The notes below the pieces were generated by a model. It did not search any database. It saw nothing but the letters and a program-made list of their open reading frames with translations, and had not been told where the DNA came from. This document shows, piece after piece, positions 1-6,937 of a stretch of DNA of 52,877 nucleotides (within the stretch, counting starts at the first letter, position 1; every line of letters begins with the position of its first letter). The position numbers and the translations under genes were made by a program. Source of the stretch: an uncultured Collinsella sp. (GTDB lineage: Bacteria > Actinomycetota > Coriobacteriia > Coriobacteriales > Coriobacteriaceae); NCBI GenBank assembly GCA_902475245.1, contig CABRYP010000013.1:1-52877 (forward strand), read 5' to 3'.

Positions 1-21
1 CCCATTATCGTCGTGCAAACA

Positions 22-57
22 ATCTCGTATGCCGTCTTCTGCTTGAAAAAAAAAAAA
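22..57. other. Illumina P7 adapter plus poly-A (sequencing artefact)
   Basis: Positions 22-45 are a 24-nt exact match, from memory, to the tail of the standard Illumina index adapter (it begins ATCTCGTATGCC and ends CTGCTTG; reverse complement of the P7 flow-cell oligo). Twelve A residues follow (46-57), as is typical of read-through past the adapter. Bases 1-21 cannot be trusted either. The hipA reading frame stays open through this stretch by chance, so any protein predicted to the contig edge would carry about 19 adapter-encoded residues. Confidence 0.95.
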
Positions 58-1031
58 CTCGGACTATAAAGAAACGAATGGTTCTTGAGATGCGAGTCGC
101 AATTCCCCAACGCATAATCGACCATTACCTGACGAGCGAACATTTGAGTATCAGCAATTACGTTAGACGATTGCTCTCTTATCAATCGGCCGCAAAGAGC
201 CATATAGCAGCTATCGGGACGTGTCTCGTATTTCATATACGAAGGCCAGCCAACCGCTTGGCAAAAATCCTCCTGATGCAGCCTCAGAGGCACATCGAAT
301 CCGCTCATCGACGGCGGCTCATTGCTCCAGATTCTGTCATAACGCTCGGAAAAGAACGCACCAGGAATCGTATCCGAAGCTTCTGAACGGGCAATTTCAA
401 GCCCAGCAGCAGACGCTGCCGTCATGCAAATTAATTCGTTGAACGGCAAATCCGGATGTTTAGTTGAAGCAATCTTGACTATGTGAGTCGAGGGGGCAGA
501 GCCGAGCGGCAGCATCCAATCCCCCGACCCGGCCTTTTTTGCATCTTTACCGCGCGGTAAAAACCAACCGGTTTTAGACTGAGCGCCCGCCAACGACAGC
601 CTCGAATCCTGCATATCATTTGCAATCTCAAACACTTCCGCCTTAGAAAGTGCCTCAAAATCCTCGTCTTGCAGAGGACGATAGCCCGGATCGTAGCTCG
701 ATTTCTCATCGCCGAGAAACCTCAAGGCACCAACGCACTCATCGCCCAAACGCTCGAGCATCGATAAATAGTCTGACTGGGGGATTTGAAAACGCATCGA
801 CAGCTCATGCCGAACCGGGCCCTCGGGAAGCATGCCCGAAAAGAAGGCCGAAAACTCATTGCTGGCATATGGCTCATGTCGCAAGGGAAGAGAAGCTGAG
901 AGTGCGGCAGCATCGTCGCGTTCAAGATATCCCTCATCATATGCAAACGTCTCGTTTACGGGGTCGGCCCTCTCAAATTCTCCGACCAGCTCAAACGTTC
1001 CCCGATACTCACGATAAACCTTTAATGCCAT
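58..1031 (-). CDS. hipA: HipA-family serine/threonine kinase toxin, C-terminus missing
   Basis: Toxin kinase of a HipBA module; in E. coli HipA phosphorylates glutamyl-tRNA synthetase and induces growth arrest. About 324 genuine residues are visible, against roughly 400-440 for the family. An N-terminal HipA subdomain (residues ~1-110) is followed by the glycine-rich loop RLSLAGAQSKTGW (~144-156), HIVKI (~183-187, the nucleotide-binding lysine strand), and the catalytic-loop signature GNCDSHLKN (~309-317). The downstream Mg-binding Asp motif is lost because real sequence stops at ~58, where adapter sequence begins. The ATG at 1031 lies inside the end of hipB (10-bp overlap), implying translational coupling. 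The gene is probably intact in the organism and cut only by the assembly. The toxin target here is unknown. Confidence 0.9.
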
Positions 1032-1267
1032 GAGCCGTCGCCCCTCTCCCTCAGGATCAAATCGACCCCCAAGCTGTTAGCGATTTGAAGGGTTTGGCGA
1101 AGATTGGCACCCGCCTTTCCACGCTCAAGCTCGCTCACAAAGCGCAAACTGCACTGGTTGAAATCAGCCACATCGCGTTGGGTATAACCGAGCTTCTTCC
1201 GGCGCTCACGCAAATATGCACCGAGTTCAGCTGGGTCAAAAATCGTTCGCTCATTCCAGTCTTGCAT
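1022..1267 (-). CDS. hipB: HipB-like XRE-family antitoxin and autorepressor
   Basis: An 81-residue helix-turn-helix protein. The XRE/Cro fold covers ~15-70, with the helix pair LRERRKKLGYTQRDVADF and the recognition-helix region CSLRFVSELERGKAG. HipB proteins neutralise HipA and repress the operon as dimers. The start at 1267 has an AGGGGA Shine-Dalgarno ~6 nt upstream. Two near-identical palindromes containing TATCC-N6-GGATA lie directly upstream (1281-1341), resembling the E. coli HipB operators TATCC-N8-GGATA, which strongly supports autoregulation. The gene is first in the operon and overlaps the toxin by 10 bp. Confidence 0.9.
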   Translation of the reverse strand: MQDWNERTIFDPAELGAYLRERRKKLGYTQRDVADFNQCSLRFVSELERGKAGANLRQTLQIANSLGVDLILRERGDGSWH

Positions 1268-1280
1268 GCTAATCCCCTAT

Positions 1281-1341
1281 GATTATCCCAAACGGGATAA
1301 TCATAGCACATCATGATGGAATTATCCCGTTTGGGATAATT
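1281..1341 (-). promoter_or_regulatory. Paired HipB operators and hipBA promoter region
   Basis: Two 22-bp palindromes, 1281-1302 and 1320-1341, each have 9-bp arms: GATTATCCC/GGGATAATC and AATTATCCC/GGGATAATT. The 4-bp centres are AAAC and GTTT, so the second box is the reverse complement of the first through the core. Centres are 39 bp apart. The position immediately upstream of hipB and the TATCC/GGATA half-sites match what is known for HipB. The promoter boxes themselves are not clear. Confidence 0.85.
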
Positions 1342-1383
1342 GTCTTAACGTGAATGACGCTCCGGGACGTTACACCGCGACGA

Positions 1384-2427
1384 CTACTCAAAGTATTGGA
1401 ATTTGTTGGTCGAGAAGGCAAACGTGACGACGAAGCCTTCGCCGGGCTCGGATGCCGCGGTGACATCGATACCCATCTTGGAGCACAGGCGCGCCACCAG
1501 GTAGAGGCCGATGCCCGTTGCGCGCTTGGTGGTGCGGCCGTTGTCGCCGGTAAAGCCCTTCTCGAACACGCGCGGCAGGTCGGCCGCGCTCACGCCGCAG
1601 CCGTTATCGGCAACAGTGAGCTCAATGCGCTCACTTGCCAGGCCCTCGTCCAGCAACGCGCCCGAAAACACGATCTTCGCGCCGTCCTCGCGCGCGTATT
1701 TAATGCTGTTCTGGATGAGCTGGCCCAGAATAAACTCAAGCCACTTCTCGTCGGTAAAGACCTCGAAGTCGAGGTTCTCGCACACTGGGGCCACGTGCGC
1801 CGCGATGAGCTCGCGCGCGTTGGCCTTAATCGCGCCCGTCACCAAGGTCTTGAGATTCCAGCGGCGAATCAGGTAGTCCCGCTCCACGACTTCCGAGCGC
1901 GCGTAGTACAGTGCCTGGTCGATATAGCGCTCCACACGAGCCAGCTCACGGCCCAGGTCATCCACACGCGACAGATCGTCTTCGCTGCCGTCCAGGTTTT
2001 CCAAAATTAGATGGGCCGCCGCCAGGGGCAGCTTGGCCTCGTGAACCCAGCTTTCGATATAGTCGCGATAGTCATCGGTCTGACGCCGGCCTTCGGCAAC
2101 CTCGTCGCAGGCAGCTTTGCCCACCCGGCGCAAGACCTCGTACTCGAGCTCGCCCTCGGCATAGGTCGGACATTGCACCATCTCCTGCACCCATGCGGGA
2201 CTCTCGAGCTCCTCTGCCGCACGCTCCAGCTGGCGCAGAAAACGACGACGGCGCGCGTACTCGATCACGATGCCGAGCATACCAAAGATAAAGGACACGC
2301 CGACCGCCACGACCACGATAGAAACGGGTGCGCCGGCGACCGTCAGCACAAAGCAGCTCAGCAGCACACCGCACGTCCACACGGCGACGGGAAGCAGCGC
2401 ATCTTTAAAGAACTTGCCAAACGACAT
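1384..2427 (-). CDS. Intramembrane-sensing-type sensor histidine kinase (BceS-like)
   Basis: A 347-residue membrane kinase. Two N-terminal hydrophobic segments (~11-31 and ~35-55) are separated by only a few residues, the layout of intramembrane-sensing kinases such as BceS. These usually sense through a partner ABC transporter in response to cell-wall-active peptides. Phosphoacceptor H129 sits in SWVHEAKLPL. The ATPase domain shows N240 (QLIQNSIKYA), the G1 box DNGCGV (~274), FEKGFTG (~288) and the G2 box GIGLYL (~305). It starts 9 bp downstream of the response regulator stop codon, so the two are co-transcribed. No BceAB-type permease is adjacent, which is unusual for the family. Family is confident; the ligand is unknown. 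Confidence 0.9.
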   Translation of the reverse strand: MSFGKFFKDALLPVAVWTCGVLLSCFVLTVAGAPVSIVVVAVGVSFIFGMLGIVIEYARRRRFLRQLERAAEELESPAWVQEMVQCPTYAEGELEYEVLRRVGKAACDEVAEGRRQTDDYRDYIESWVHEAKLPLAAAHLILENLDGSEDDLSRVDDLGRELARVERYIDQALYYARSEVVERDYLIRRWNLKTLVTGAIKANARELIAAHVAPVCENLDFEVFTDEKWLEFILGQLIQNSIKYAREDGAKIVFSGALLDEGLASERIELTVADNGCGVSAADLPRVFEKGFTGDNGRTTKRATGIGLYLVARLCSKMGIDVTAASEPGEGFVVTFAFSTNKFQYFE

Positions 2428-2436
2428 AGCCGGCCC

Positions 2437-3108
2437 CTAGACCGAATAGCCTTGGCCGCGATGCGTGGTCAAATACCCCTTGATGCCGATTTTTTCGAGC
2501 GTGGTGCGCAGGCGGTTGATGTTGACGGTGAGCGTATTGTCGTCCACGAAGGCGTCGGAGTCCCACAGGTCCTGCATGATGGCCGAGCGCGAAACGATCT
2601 TGCCCGCGCGGCTCAGAAGCAGCGAGAGGATACGCAGCTCGTTTTTGGTGAGCTCGGTGCTGGTGCCCGTTTGCGTGTTGGTGACCATGGAGCGGGCGAG
2701 GTCGAGCTCCAGCCCCTTGTGGACAAGTGTGCTGCGCTCGCCTGCCGCCGTGGTGCGGCGCAGCAGTGCGTTGATGCGCGCCACGAGCACGCGCGCGCTA
2801 TAGGGCTTGGGAACAAAGTCGTCCGCGCCGAGCGTCATGGCCATGACCTCGTCGATCTCGGTCGTGCGCGACGTGAGAACGATGATGGGAACCTCGGATT
2901 CGCGACGGACCTCATGGCAGATGTGCTGGCCGTCTTTGACAGGGAGCGTGAGGTCGAGCAGCACCAGGTCGGACGCGGCGGCGAGAATATCGTGCGAGAC
3001 ATGCTCAAACGATTCGCAGGCCTCGACTTCAAACCCGGCGCGGGCAAGGATGTCGACAAGCTCACGACGAATGGGCTCGTCGTCCTCAACGACATAAATC
3101 AGCGCCAT
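2437..3108 (-). CDS. OmpR/PhoB-family response regulator
   Basis: A 223-residue two-domain regulator. The receiver domain has the acidic pair at ED-D9/D10, phosphoacceptor D52 (LVLLDLTLP) and the conserved K101 (FVPKPYS). The C-terminal winged-helix domain (~125-223) ends in RLRTTLEKIGIKGYLTTHRG. The reading frame extends upstream to 3231, but the ATG at 3108 is chosen because AGGGGAG precedes it at good spacing and MALIYVVEDD is the normal receiver start. It is first in an operon with the kinase and is probably phosphorylated by it. Likely targets are cell-envelope stress genes, by family analogy only. Confidence 0.92.
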   Translation of the reverse strand: MALIYVVEDDEPIRRELVDILARAGFEVEACESFEHVSHDILAAASDLVLLDLTLPVKDGQHICHEVRRESEVPIIVLTSRTTEIDEVMAMTLGADDFVPKPYSARVLVARINALLRRTTAAGERSTLVHKGLELDLARSMVTNTQTGTSTELTKNELRILSLLLSRAGKIVSRSAIMQDLWDSDAFVDDNTLTVNINRLRTTLEKIGIKGYLTTHRGQGYSV

Positions 3109-3252
3109 GGATTTCGCTCCCCTCTTGGTTGTCTTGCCACCATTATGGCTGCGAAACTGCAGGTGTGCACCGCGCGCGGTGCCAAGGTGACAGAACTGTT
3201 CGCGAGCGGGGGCGTTTTGTCCGCCTCGCACTCGCAGCGGCGGCGGGGACCA

Positions 3253-3289
3253 AAATGATTCTTTAATCCCCGTCCCAGAAAAATCATTT
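3253..3289 (-). repeat. Inverted repeat at the stop codon of the 3288 gene
   Basis: AAATGATT (3282-3289 on the minus strand) pairs with AATCATTT (3253-3260). The loop carries GGGACGGGGATT, similar to the GGGACGGAGGAAA core of the dispersed element seen at 9021 and 12692. It starts inside the stop codon and could act as a weak terminator or be one copy of an extragenic repeat family. Confidence 0.5.
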
Positions 3290-3995
3290 AGCGGCGGGCA
3301 CGGAGCTTTTCGTAGCCTTCGGCGAAGAAGGCGACCGTGGCGGCGTCGGCCTCGGCGGCGTCCGTCTCGGTCGCGGGGACCACGCCGTGCTCGTCGCTCA
3401 CTAGGAACAGCGCACCCTTAAGCTGCGCGGGAATGTCTACGCGCGTGACCGGGATTCCCTTGGTCTGGGCCAGCTGCTCGATGAGCGTCGCCGTGCCACA
3501 CAGGCACTCGTCCGCTGGCACCACAAAGGCGAGCTCGCCGTTGTTGACGGCGGCGAGCAGCTCGGGCGCCACGCCGGTTTCGTCGGCCTCGGAGCGGGCC
3601 TCTGCGGAGCGGGCGCGCAGCGCCTTGGCCGACGTATCGGCGAGCGGCTCGTACTCCCCCACCGTCATGGCGGCGTTGCCGTTGACGTCGATCACCAGCA
3701 TGAGCACGCCGTCATGTGCGGTGTAATCGCCCTCGGCAAGCGACCACTCAACGTGCTGTTTGGCCCAGCTGAGCATGTTATGGGTAAGCGGCTCGCCCTG
3801 TACCAGGCGCTCGGACAGTGCGCGGATGTGGCGGTTGAGCATGGGCACCTTTTTGTTGGACATGCGCCAACGGCAGACAAGCGCGGGCTTGTCGAGCGTG
3901 AACTTCTCGACCGCCTCCTGATTGGCGCAAAAGTCCTCGTACGCACGCTGATCCTCGGCATTGCCAAACAGCTCGGCATCATCCACAACGGCCAT
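3288..3995 (-). CDS. Conserved hypothetical protein, function unknown
   Basis: A 235-residue soluble acidic protein without recognisable motifs, signal peptide or membrane segments. The frame could begin at a TTG at 4001, but AGAAAGG abuts that codon; the ATG at 3995 has normal 6-nt spacing and is preferred. A central stretch (~125-150) is rich in Ala, Glu and Arg and may be a helical linker. The C-terminal half (~155-235) contains hydrophobic strands such as GELAFVVPADE and KGALFLVSDEHG. It is separated from the two-component system by 180 bp and from purH by a terminator, so it is probably monocistronic. I do not recognise the family. Confidence 0.75.
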   Translation of the reverse strand: MAVVDDAELFGNAEDQRAYEDFCANQEAVEKFTLDKPALVCRWRMSNKKVPMLNRHIRALSERLVQGEPLTHNMLSWAKQHVEWSLAEGDYTAHDGVLMLVIDVNGNAAMTVGEYEPLADTSAKALRARSAEARSEADETGVAPELLAAVNNGELAFVVPADECLCGTATLIEQLAQTKGIPVTRVDIPAQLKGALFLVSDEHGVVPATETDAAEADAATVAFFAEGYEKLRARR

Positions 3996-4036
3996 ATCCA
4001 ACCTTTCTCAAAAACATACACCGCACCGTTATACCC

Positions 4037-4070
4037 AAAAAAGCCGCCCGCACCAACCGGCACGGACGGC
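4037..4070 (-). terminator. Rho-independent terminator (minus strand)
   Basis: A 12-bp stem with a GGTT loop (4043-4070; GCCGTCCGTGCC pairing with GGTGCGGGCGGC, including G-T pairs) is followed on the minus strand by six T (4042-4037). It lies downstream of purH and ends that transcript before the 3995 gene. Confidence 0.88.
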
Positions 4071-4127
4071 AATAGATAGCTTTGGTTCGGGGCGAGCCAA
4101 TACCGCTGGTGGAGCATAAGCCAGCGA

Positions 4128-4227
4128 GCCGGACCCAAGTGCCTCAGGTCGCCGCGAAAGAGGAGCGACGCGTACTTCTGTACGCGAGCGACGGTTTGAG
4201 CGGCGAGATGAGGTGCTTGGGTCCGGC
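4128..4227 (-). repeat. 100-bp long imperfect hairpin in the purH 3' region
   Basis: Outer arms 4128-4155 and 4200-4227 pair almost throughout, with GCCGGACCCAAG matched perfectly at the base. The interior holds a perfect 7-bp stem CGCGTAC/GTACGCG with loop TTCT (4169-4186). No open frame in it looks coding. It sits between the purH stop and the terminator, so it is transcribed as a structured 3' UTR. It could be an extragenic palindromic repeat or a small RNA; the function is unknown. Confidence 0.7.
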
Positions 4228-4240
4228 GCAGGGTCGAGCA

Positions 4241-4268
4241 GTTACGCGGTTTGGTAAAACCGCGTAAC
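4241..4268 (-). repeat. Perfect 12-bp hairpin just after purH
   Basis: GTTACGCGGTTT (4241-4252) and AAACCGCGTAAC (4257-4268) enclose a 4-nt loop, 4 bp past the purH stop codon. There is no T-tract after it, so it more likely stabilises the mRNA 3' end than terminates transcription. Confidence 0.65.
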
Positions 4269-4272
4269 GATA

Positions 4273-5880
4273 TTAGTGCCTAAAATGCCTGGCCCCCGTG
4301 AAGACCATCGCAATACCATGCTCGTTGCAGGCCTGGACGCTCTCGTCGTCGCGCTTGGAGCCGCCGGGCTGGATGATGCAGGTCACGCCGTGCGCGGCAA
4401 GCACGTCGACGTTGTCGCGGAACGGGAAGAACGCGTCGCTTGCACAGGCAAAGCCGCCCTTCTCCACGCCCTCGCGCTCGCAGAAGTCCTCGGCGCGCTC
4501 GCAGGCAAGCAGTGCAGAGTCAACGCGGTTGGGCTGACCCGGGCCCATGCCAATGCCGGCCTTACCCTTGGAAACTAGGATAGCGTTGGACTTGACGCCC
4601 TTGCAGACCTTCCAGGCAAACTCGAGCTCGGCCATCTCAGCGTCGGTGGGCTTACGGTCGGTGGGGAACGTGAAGGTCGCGGGATCCTCGGTCACGTGGT
4701 CGACTTCCTGCACCAGCATGCCGCCGTCGACGGAGCGCAGCTCCACCTGGGCGCCGTGGTCCACGCCGCCGGTAGCCAGCACACGCAGGTTGGGGCGCTT
4801 GGCCATGCGCTCGAGCGCCTCGGCAGTGTAGCTCGGGGCGATGATAACCTCGACGAACTGCTTGTTCTGATCGGCAAAGTGCTCAACCAGCTCATAGGGA
4901 ACCTCGCGGTTGCAGGCGATGATGCCGCCAAAGGCGCTCTTGGGATCGCAGGCGAAGGCACGGTCGTAGGCGGCCGTGATGTCCTCGGCCACGGCGGAGC
5001 CGCAGGGGTTCTGATGCTTGAGGATCACGCAGGCCGGCTCGTCGAACTCGCGGACCAGGTTCCAAGCGGCGTCGGCATCCAGATAGTTGTTGTAGCTGAG
5101 CGGCTTGCCCTGGATCTGCTCGGAGCCCACGAGCGGGAACTGCGAGCTCGCGGTGTTCTCGCAGCCCTCAGCAAAGCGATAGACCGTAGCCTTCTGCTGC
5201 GGGTTCTCGCCATAGCGCAGGTCGTCGACCTTCTCCAGCGAGATCTCGAGCTTGGCAGAGGTGTCCGCCACGTCGCTTGCCTGGGCGGCAAGCCAACGGG
5301 AGATAGCCGTGTCGTAGGCGGCGGTGGTCTGGTAGACCTTCACCTGCAGGCGACGACGGGTGGAAAGCGTGGTGCAGCCACCGGTCTCGCGCATCTCGGC
5401 CAGGACGGCATCATAGTCGGCCGGGTCGGAGATGACGGTAACGCTCGCGGCGTTCTTGGCGGCAGAGCGCAGCATGGAGGGGCCACCGATGTCGATGTGC
5501 TCGATGGCGTCCGCGAAGGTGACCTCGGGGTTGGCGACGGTCTTCTCGAACTCGTACAGGTTGACGACGACCAGGTCGATCAGCTTAATGCCGTGCTGAG
5601 CAGCCTCCTGCATGTGCTGCTCGGAATCGCGGCGGGCCAGCAGCGCGCCGTGAACCTTTGGGTGCAGGGTCTTAACGCGGCCGTCCATCATCTCGGGATA
5701 GCCCGTGAACTCCTCGATGGGGGTTACGGGGACGCCCGCGTCCTCGATGGCACGAGCCGTGCCGCCCGTAGAGATGATCTCGACGCCAAAGTCATCGACC
5801 AGCGTCCGTGCGAAATCGACGACGCCCGTCTTATCGGTAACCGAGATCAACGCGCGTGCGATCTTCACATCAGATCCCAT
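4273..5880 (-). CDS. purH: Bifunctional AICAR formyltransferase / IMP cyclohydrolase PurH
   Basis: Catalyses the last two steps of de novo IMP synthesis: transfer of a formyl group from 10-formyl-THF to AICAR, then ring closure. At 535 residues it has the usual length. The N-terminal MGS-like cyclohydrolase domain (~1-200) shows ALISVTDKTGVVDFAR, STGGTARAIEDAGV and GRVKTLHPKVHGALL. The C-terminal formyltransferase domain carries the catalytic VILKHQNPCG and SDAFFPFRD and ends in TGARHFRH. The start is supported by AGGAGG five nt upstream. It appears to be a single-gene transcript whose 3' end carries two hairpins and a terminator. I saw no purine riboswitch in the leader. Confidence 0.97.
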   Translation of the reverse strand: MGSDVKIARALISVTDKTGVVDFARTLVDDFGVEIISTGGTARAIEDAGVPVTPIEEFTGYPEMMDGRVKTLHPKVHGALLARRDSEQHMQEAAQHGIKLIDLVVVNLYEFEKTVANPEVTFADAIEHIDIGGPSMLRSAAKNAASVTVISDPADYDAVLAEMRETGGCTTLSTRRRLQVKVYQTTAAYDTAISRWLAAQASDVADTSAKLEISLEKVDDLRYGENPQQKATVYRFAEGCENTASSQFPLVGSEQIQGKPLSYNNYLDADAAWNLVREFDEPACVILKHQNPCGSAVAEDITAAYDRAFACDPKSAFGGIIACNREVPYELVEHFADQNKQFVEVIIAPSYTAEALERMAKRPNLRVLATGGVDHGAQVELRSVDGGMLVQEVDHVTEDPATFTFPTDRKPTDAEMAELEFAWKVCKGVKSNAILVSKGKAGIGMGPGQPNRVDSALLACERAEDFCEREGVEKGGFACASDAFFPFRDNVDVLAAHGVTCIIQPGGSKRDDESVQACNEHGIAMVFTGARHFRH

Positions 5881-6157
5881 GCAGTCCTCCTGTCTGGTAC
5901 GCCGCCGTGCTCTGTGAGTCGGTGATACGTCGATCTGCAGCGCTCGCGCAGCGGCATTGAAAATACTGATTCAATGTAGCGCATCGAGCGCATCGATGCA
6001 CCCCGCAACGGGCGCATATGCAGAAAAAGTTTGCGAGCGGAGGGGATGGGCACGGCACCGGGCACGGTGAGTTCATGGAACACAGGGGCACCATAATTAG
6101 ATGCCAATAGCGTGGTAGAACTGTGCTCGATATGCATCCGCAAAAGAAAGAGGCACC

Positions 6158-6799
6158 ATGGTCTCGCGGGTTCTCTACCGACCGTTTGATACCGAAGACT
6201 TCGACGCCATCGCGTTGATTCTGCAGCAGCTTTGGCATAACAATTCGGATAACGATGAGTACAACCGCCTCGAGGCCGCGTGCGACCTCGCCTATTGCCT
6301 TTCGTCTTCGACGTTTTCGCAGGTTGCCGTAATCGACGGTCAGGCGCGCGGCATTGCGCTCGCGCGTGCGGGACAGAGCTCCGGCGCCACCGTTAAGGAA
6401 CATTGGCTGGATACCGAACGCGCACTGCTATCGCAAATGCGCGAGCTGGAGCCCGATGCCTGCGCCGAGTATCTCTCGTTTGTGCGCGCAACCATCCGAA
6501 CCAACAACCGCCTGCTCGAAAGCAGCCCGTTGCCACACGACAACGAGGTCACGCTGCTTGCCGTAGATCGCGACGTCCATGGCCTGGGCGTTGGCTCGGT
6601 GTTGCTCGACGCCGCAGTCTCGTACCTGTCCTCGCGCGGGGCGACGAGGGCGCACCTGTACACCGACTCCAACTGCTCGTGGAAGTTCTACGAACTGCAC
6701 GGCTTTAAGCGCACGGCCACGCACCGCGCCAACCGCGAAGAGCGCCGTCACGACATGCCGCGCGAAAGCTTCCTCTACGAACTCGACCTAACAGCCTAG
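6158..6799 (+). CDS. GNAT-family N-acetyltransferase
   Basis: A 213-residue soluble enzyme that should transfer acetyl from acetyl-CoA to an unidentified amine. The acetyl-CoA-binding motif A is visible as VDRDVHGLGVGSVLLDAA (~136-153), followed by the motif-B-like region RAHLYTDSNCSWKFYELHGFKR (~164-185), typical of the fold. An acidic N-terminal part (~1-130) is longer than in minimal GNATs. AAAGAGG lies 5-6 nt upstream of the ATG. It is divergent from purH (277 bp between starts) and appears monocistronic. The substrate cannot be inferred. Confidence 0.9.
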   Translation: MVSRVLYRPFDTEDFDAIALILQQLWHNNSDNDEYNRLEAACDLAYCLSSSTFSQVAVIDGQARGIALARAGQSSGATVKEHWLDTERALLSQMRELEPDACAEYLSFVRATIRTNNRLLESSPLPHDNEVTLLAVDRDVHGLGVGSVLLDAAVSYLSSRGATRAHLYTDSNCSWKFYELHGFKRTATHRANREERRHDMPRESFLYELDLTA

Positions 6800-6830
6800 G
6801 CCCAGCAGCCATACCTAGTCATTTAGGAAC

Positions 6831-6856
6831 GTCCCCAGTGACTAGTCGTTGGGGAC
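6831..6856. repeat. Small palindromic element GTCCCCA...TGGGGAC
   Basis: 7-bp arms (6831-6837, 6850-6856) surround a loop containing the palindrome ACTAGT. It lies 31 bp after the acetyltransferase stop. With no T-tract it is a weak terminator candidate or an extragenic palindromic repeat. Confidence 0.45.
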
Positions 6857-6876
6857 AGTCTTCGTAGGTAGCGCAT

Positions 6877-6923
6877 AAAAAGGGATGGGCTTCCCCCGAC
6901 GGCTGTCGAGAAAAGCCCATCCC
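6877..6923 (-). terminator. Rho-independent terminator of the DUF2207 gene
   Basis: An 11-bp perfect stem GGGATGGGCTT/AAGCCCATCCC (6882-6923) with an inner CGAC/GTCG stem is followed on the minus strand by TTTTT (6881-6877), 15 bp after the stop codon. The opposite side reads ATAATTT, so it may also stop transcripts from the acetyltransferase. Confidence 0.88.
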
Positions 6924-6937
6924 ATAATTTACGACCG

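Noticed and set aside
2011..3258. 415-codon plus-strand frame
   Set aside because: Runs across the kinase and regulator genes on the opposite strand, which have full motif sets.
4696..5925. 409-codon plus-strand frame
   Set aside because: Antisense to purH, no domain, no ribosome site.
5881..6157. Purine riboswitch in the purH leader
   Set aside because: No three-way-junction core or conserved purine-aptamer loops could be found on the minus strand.
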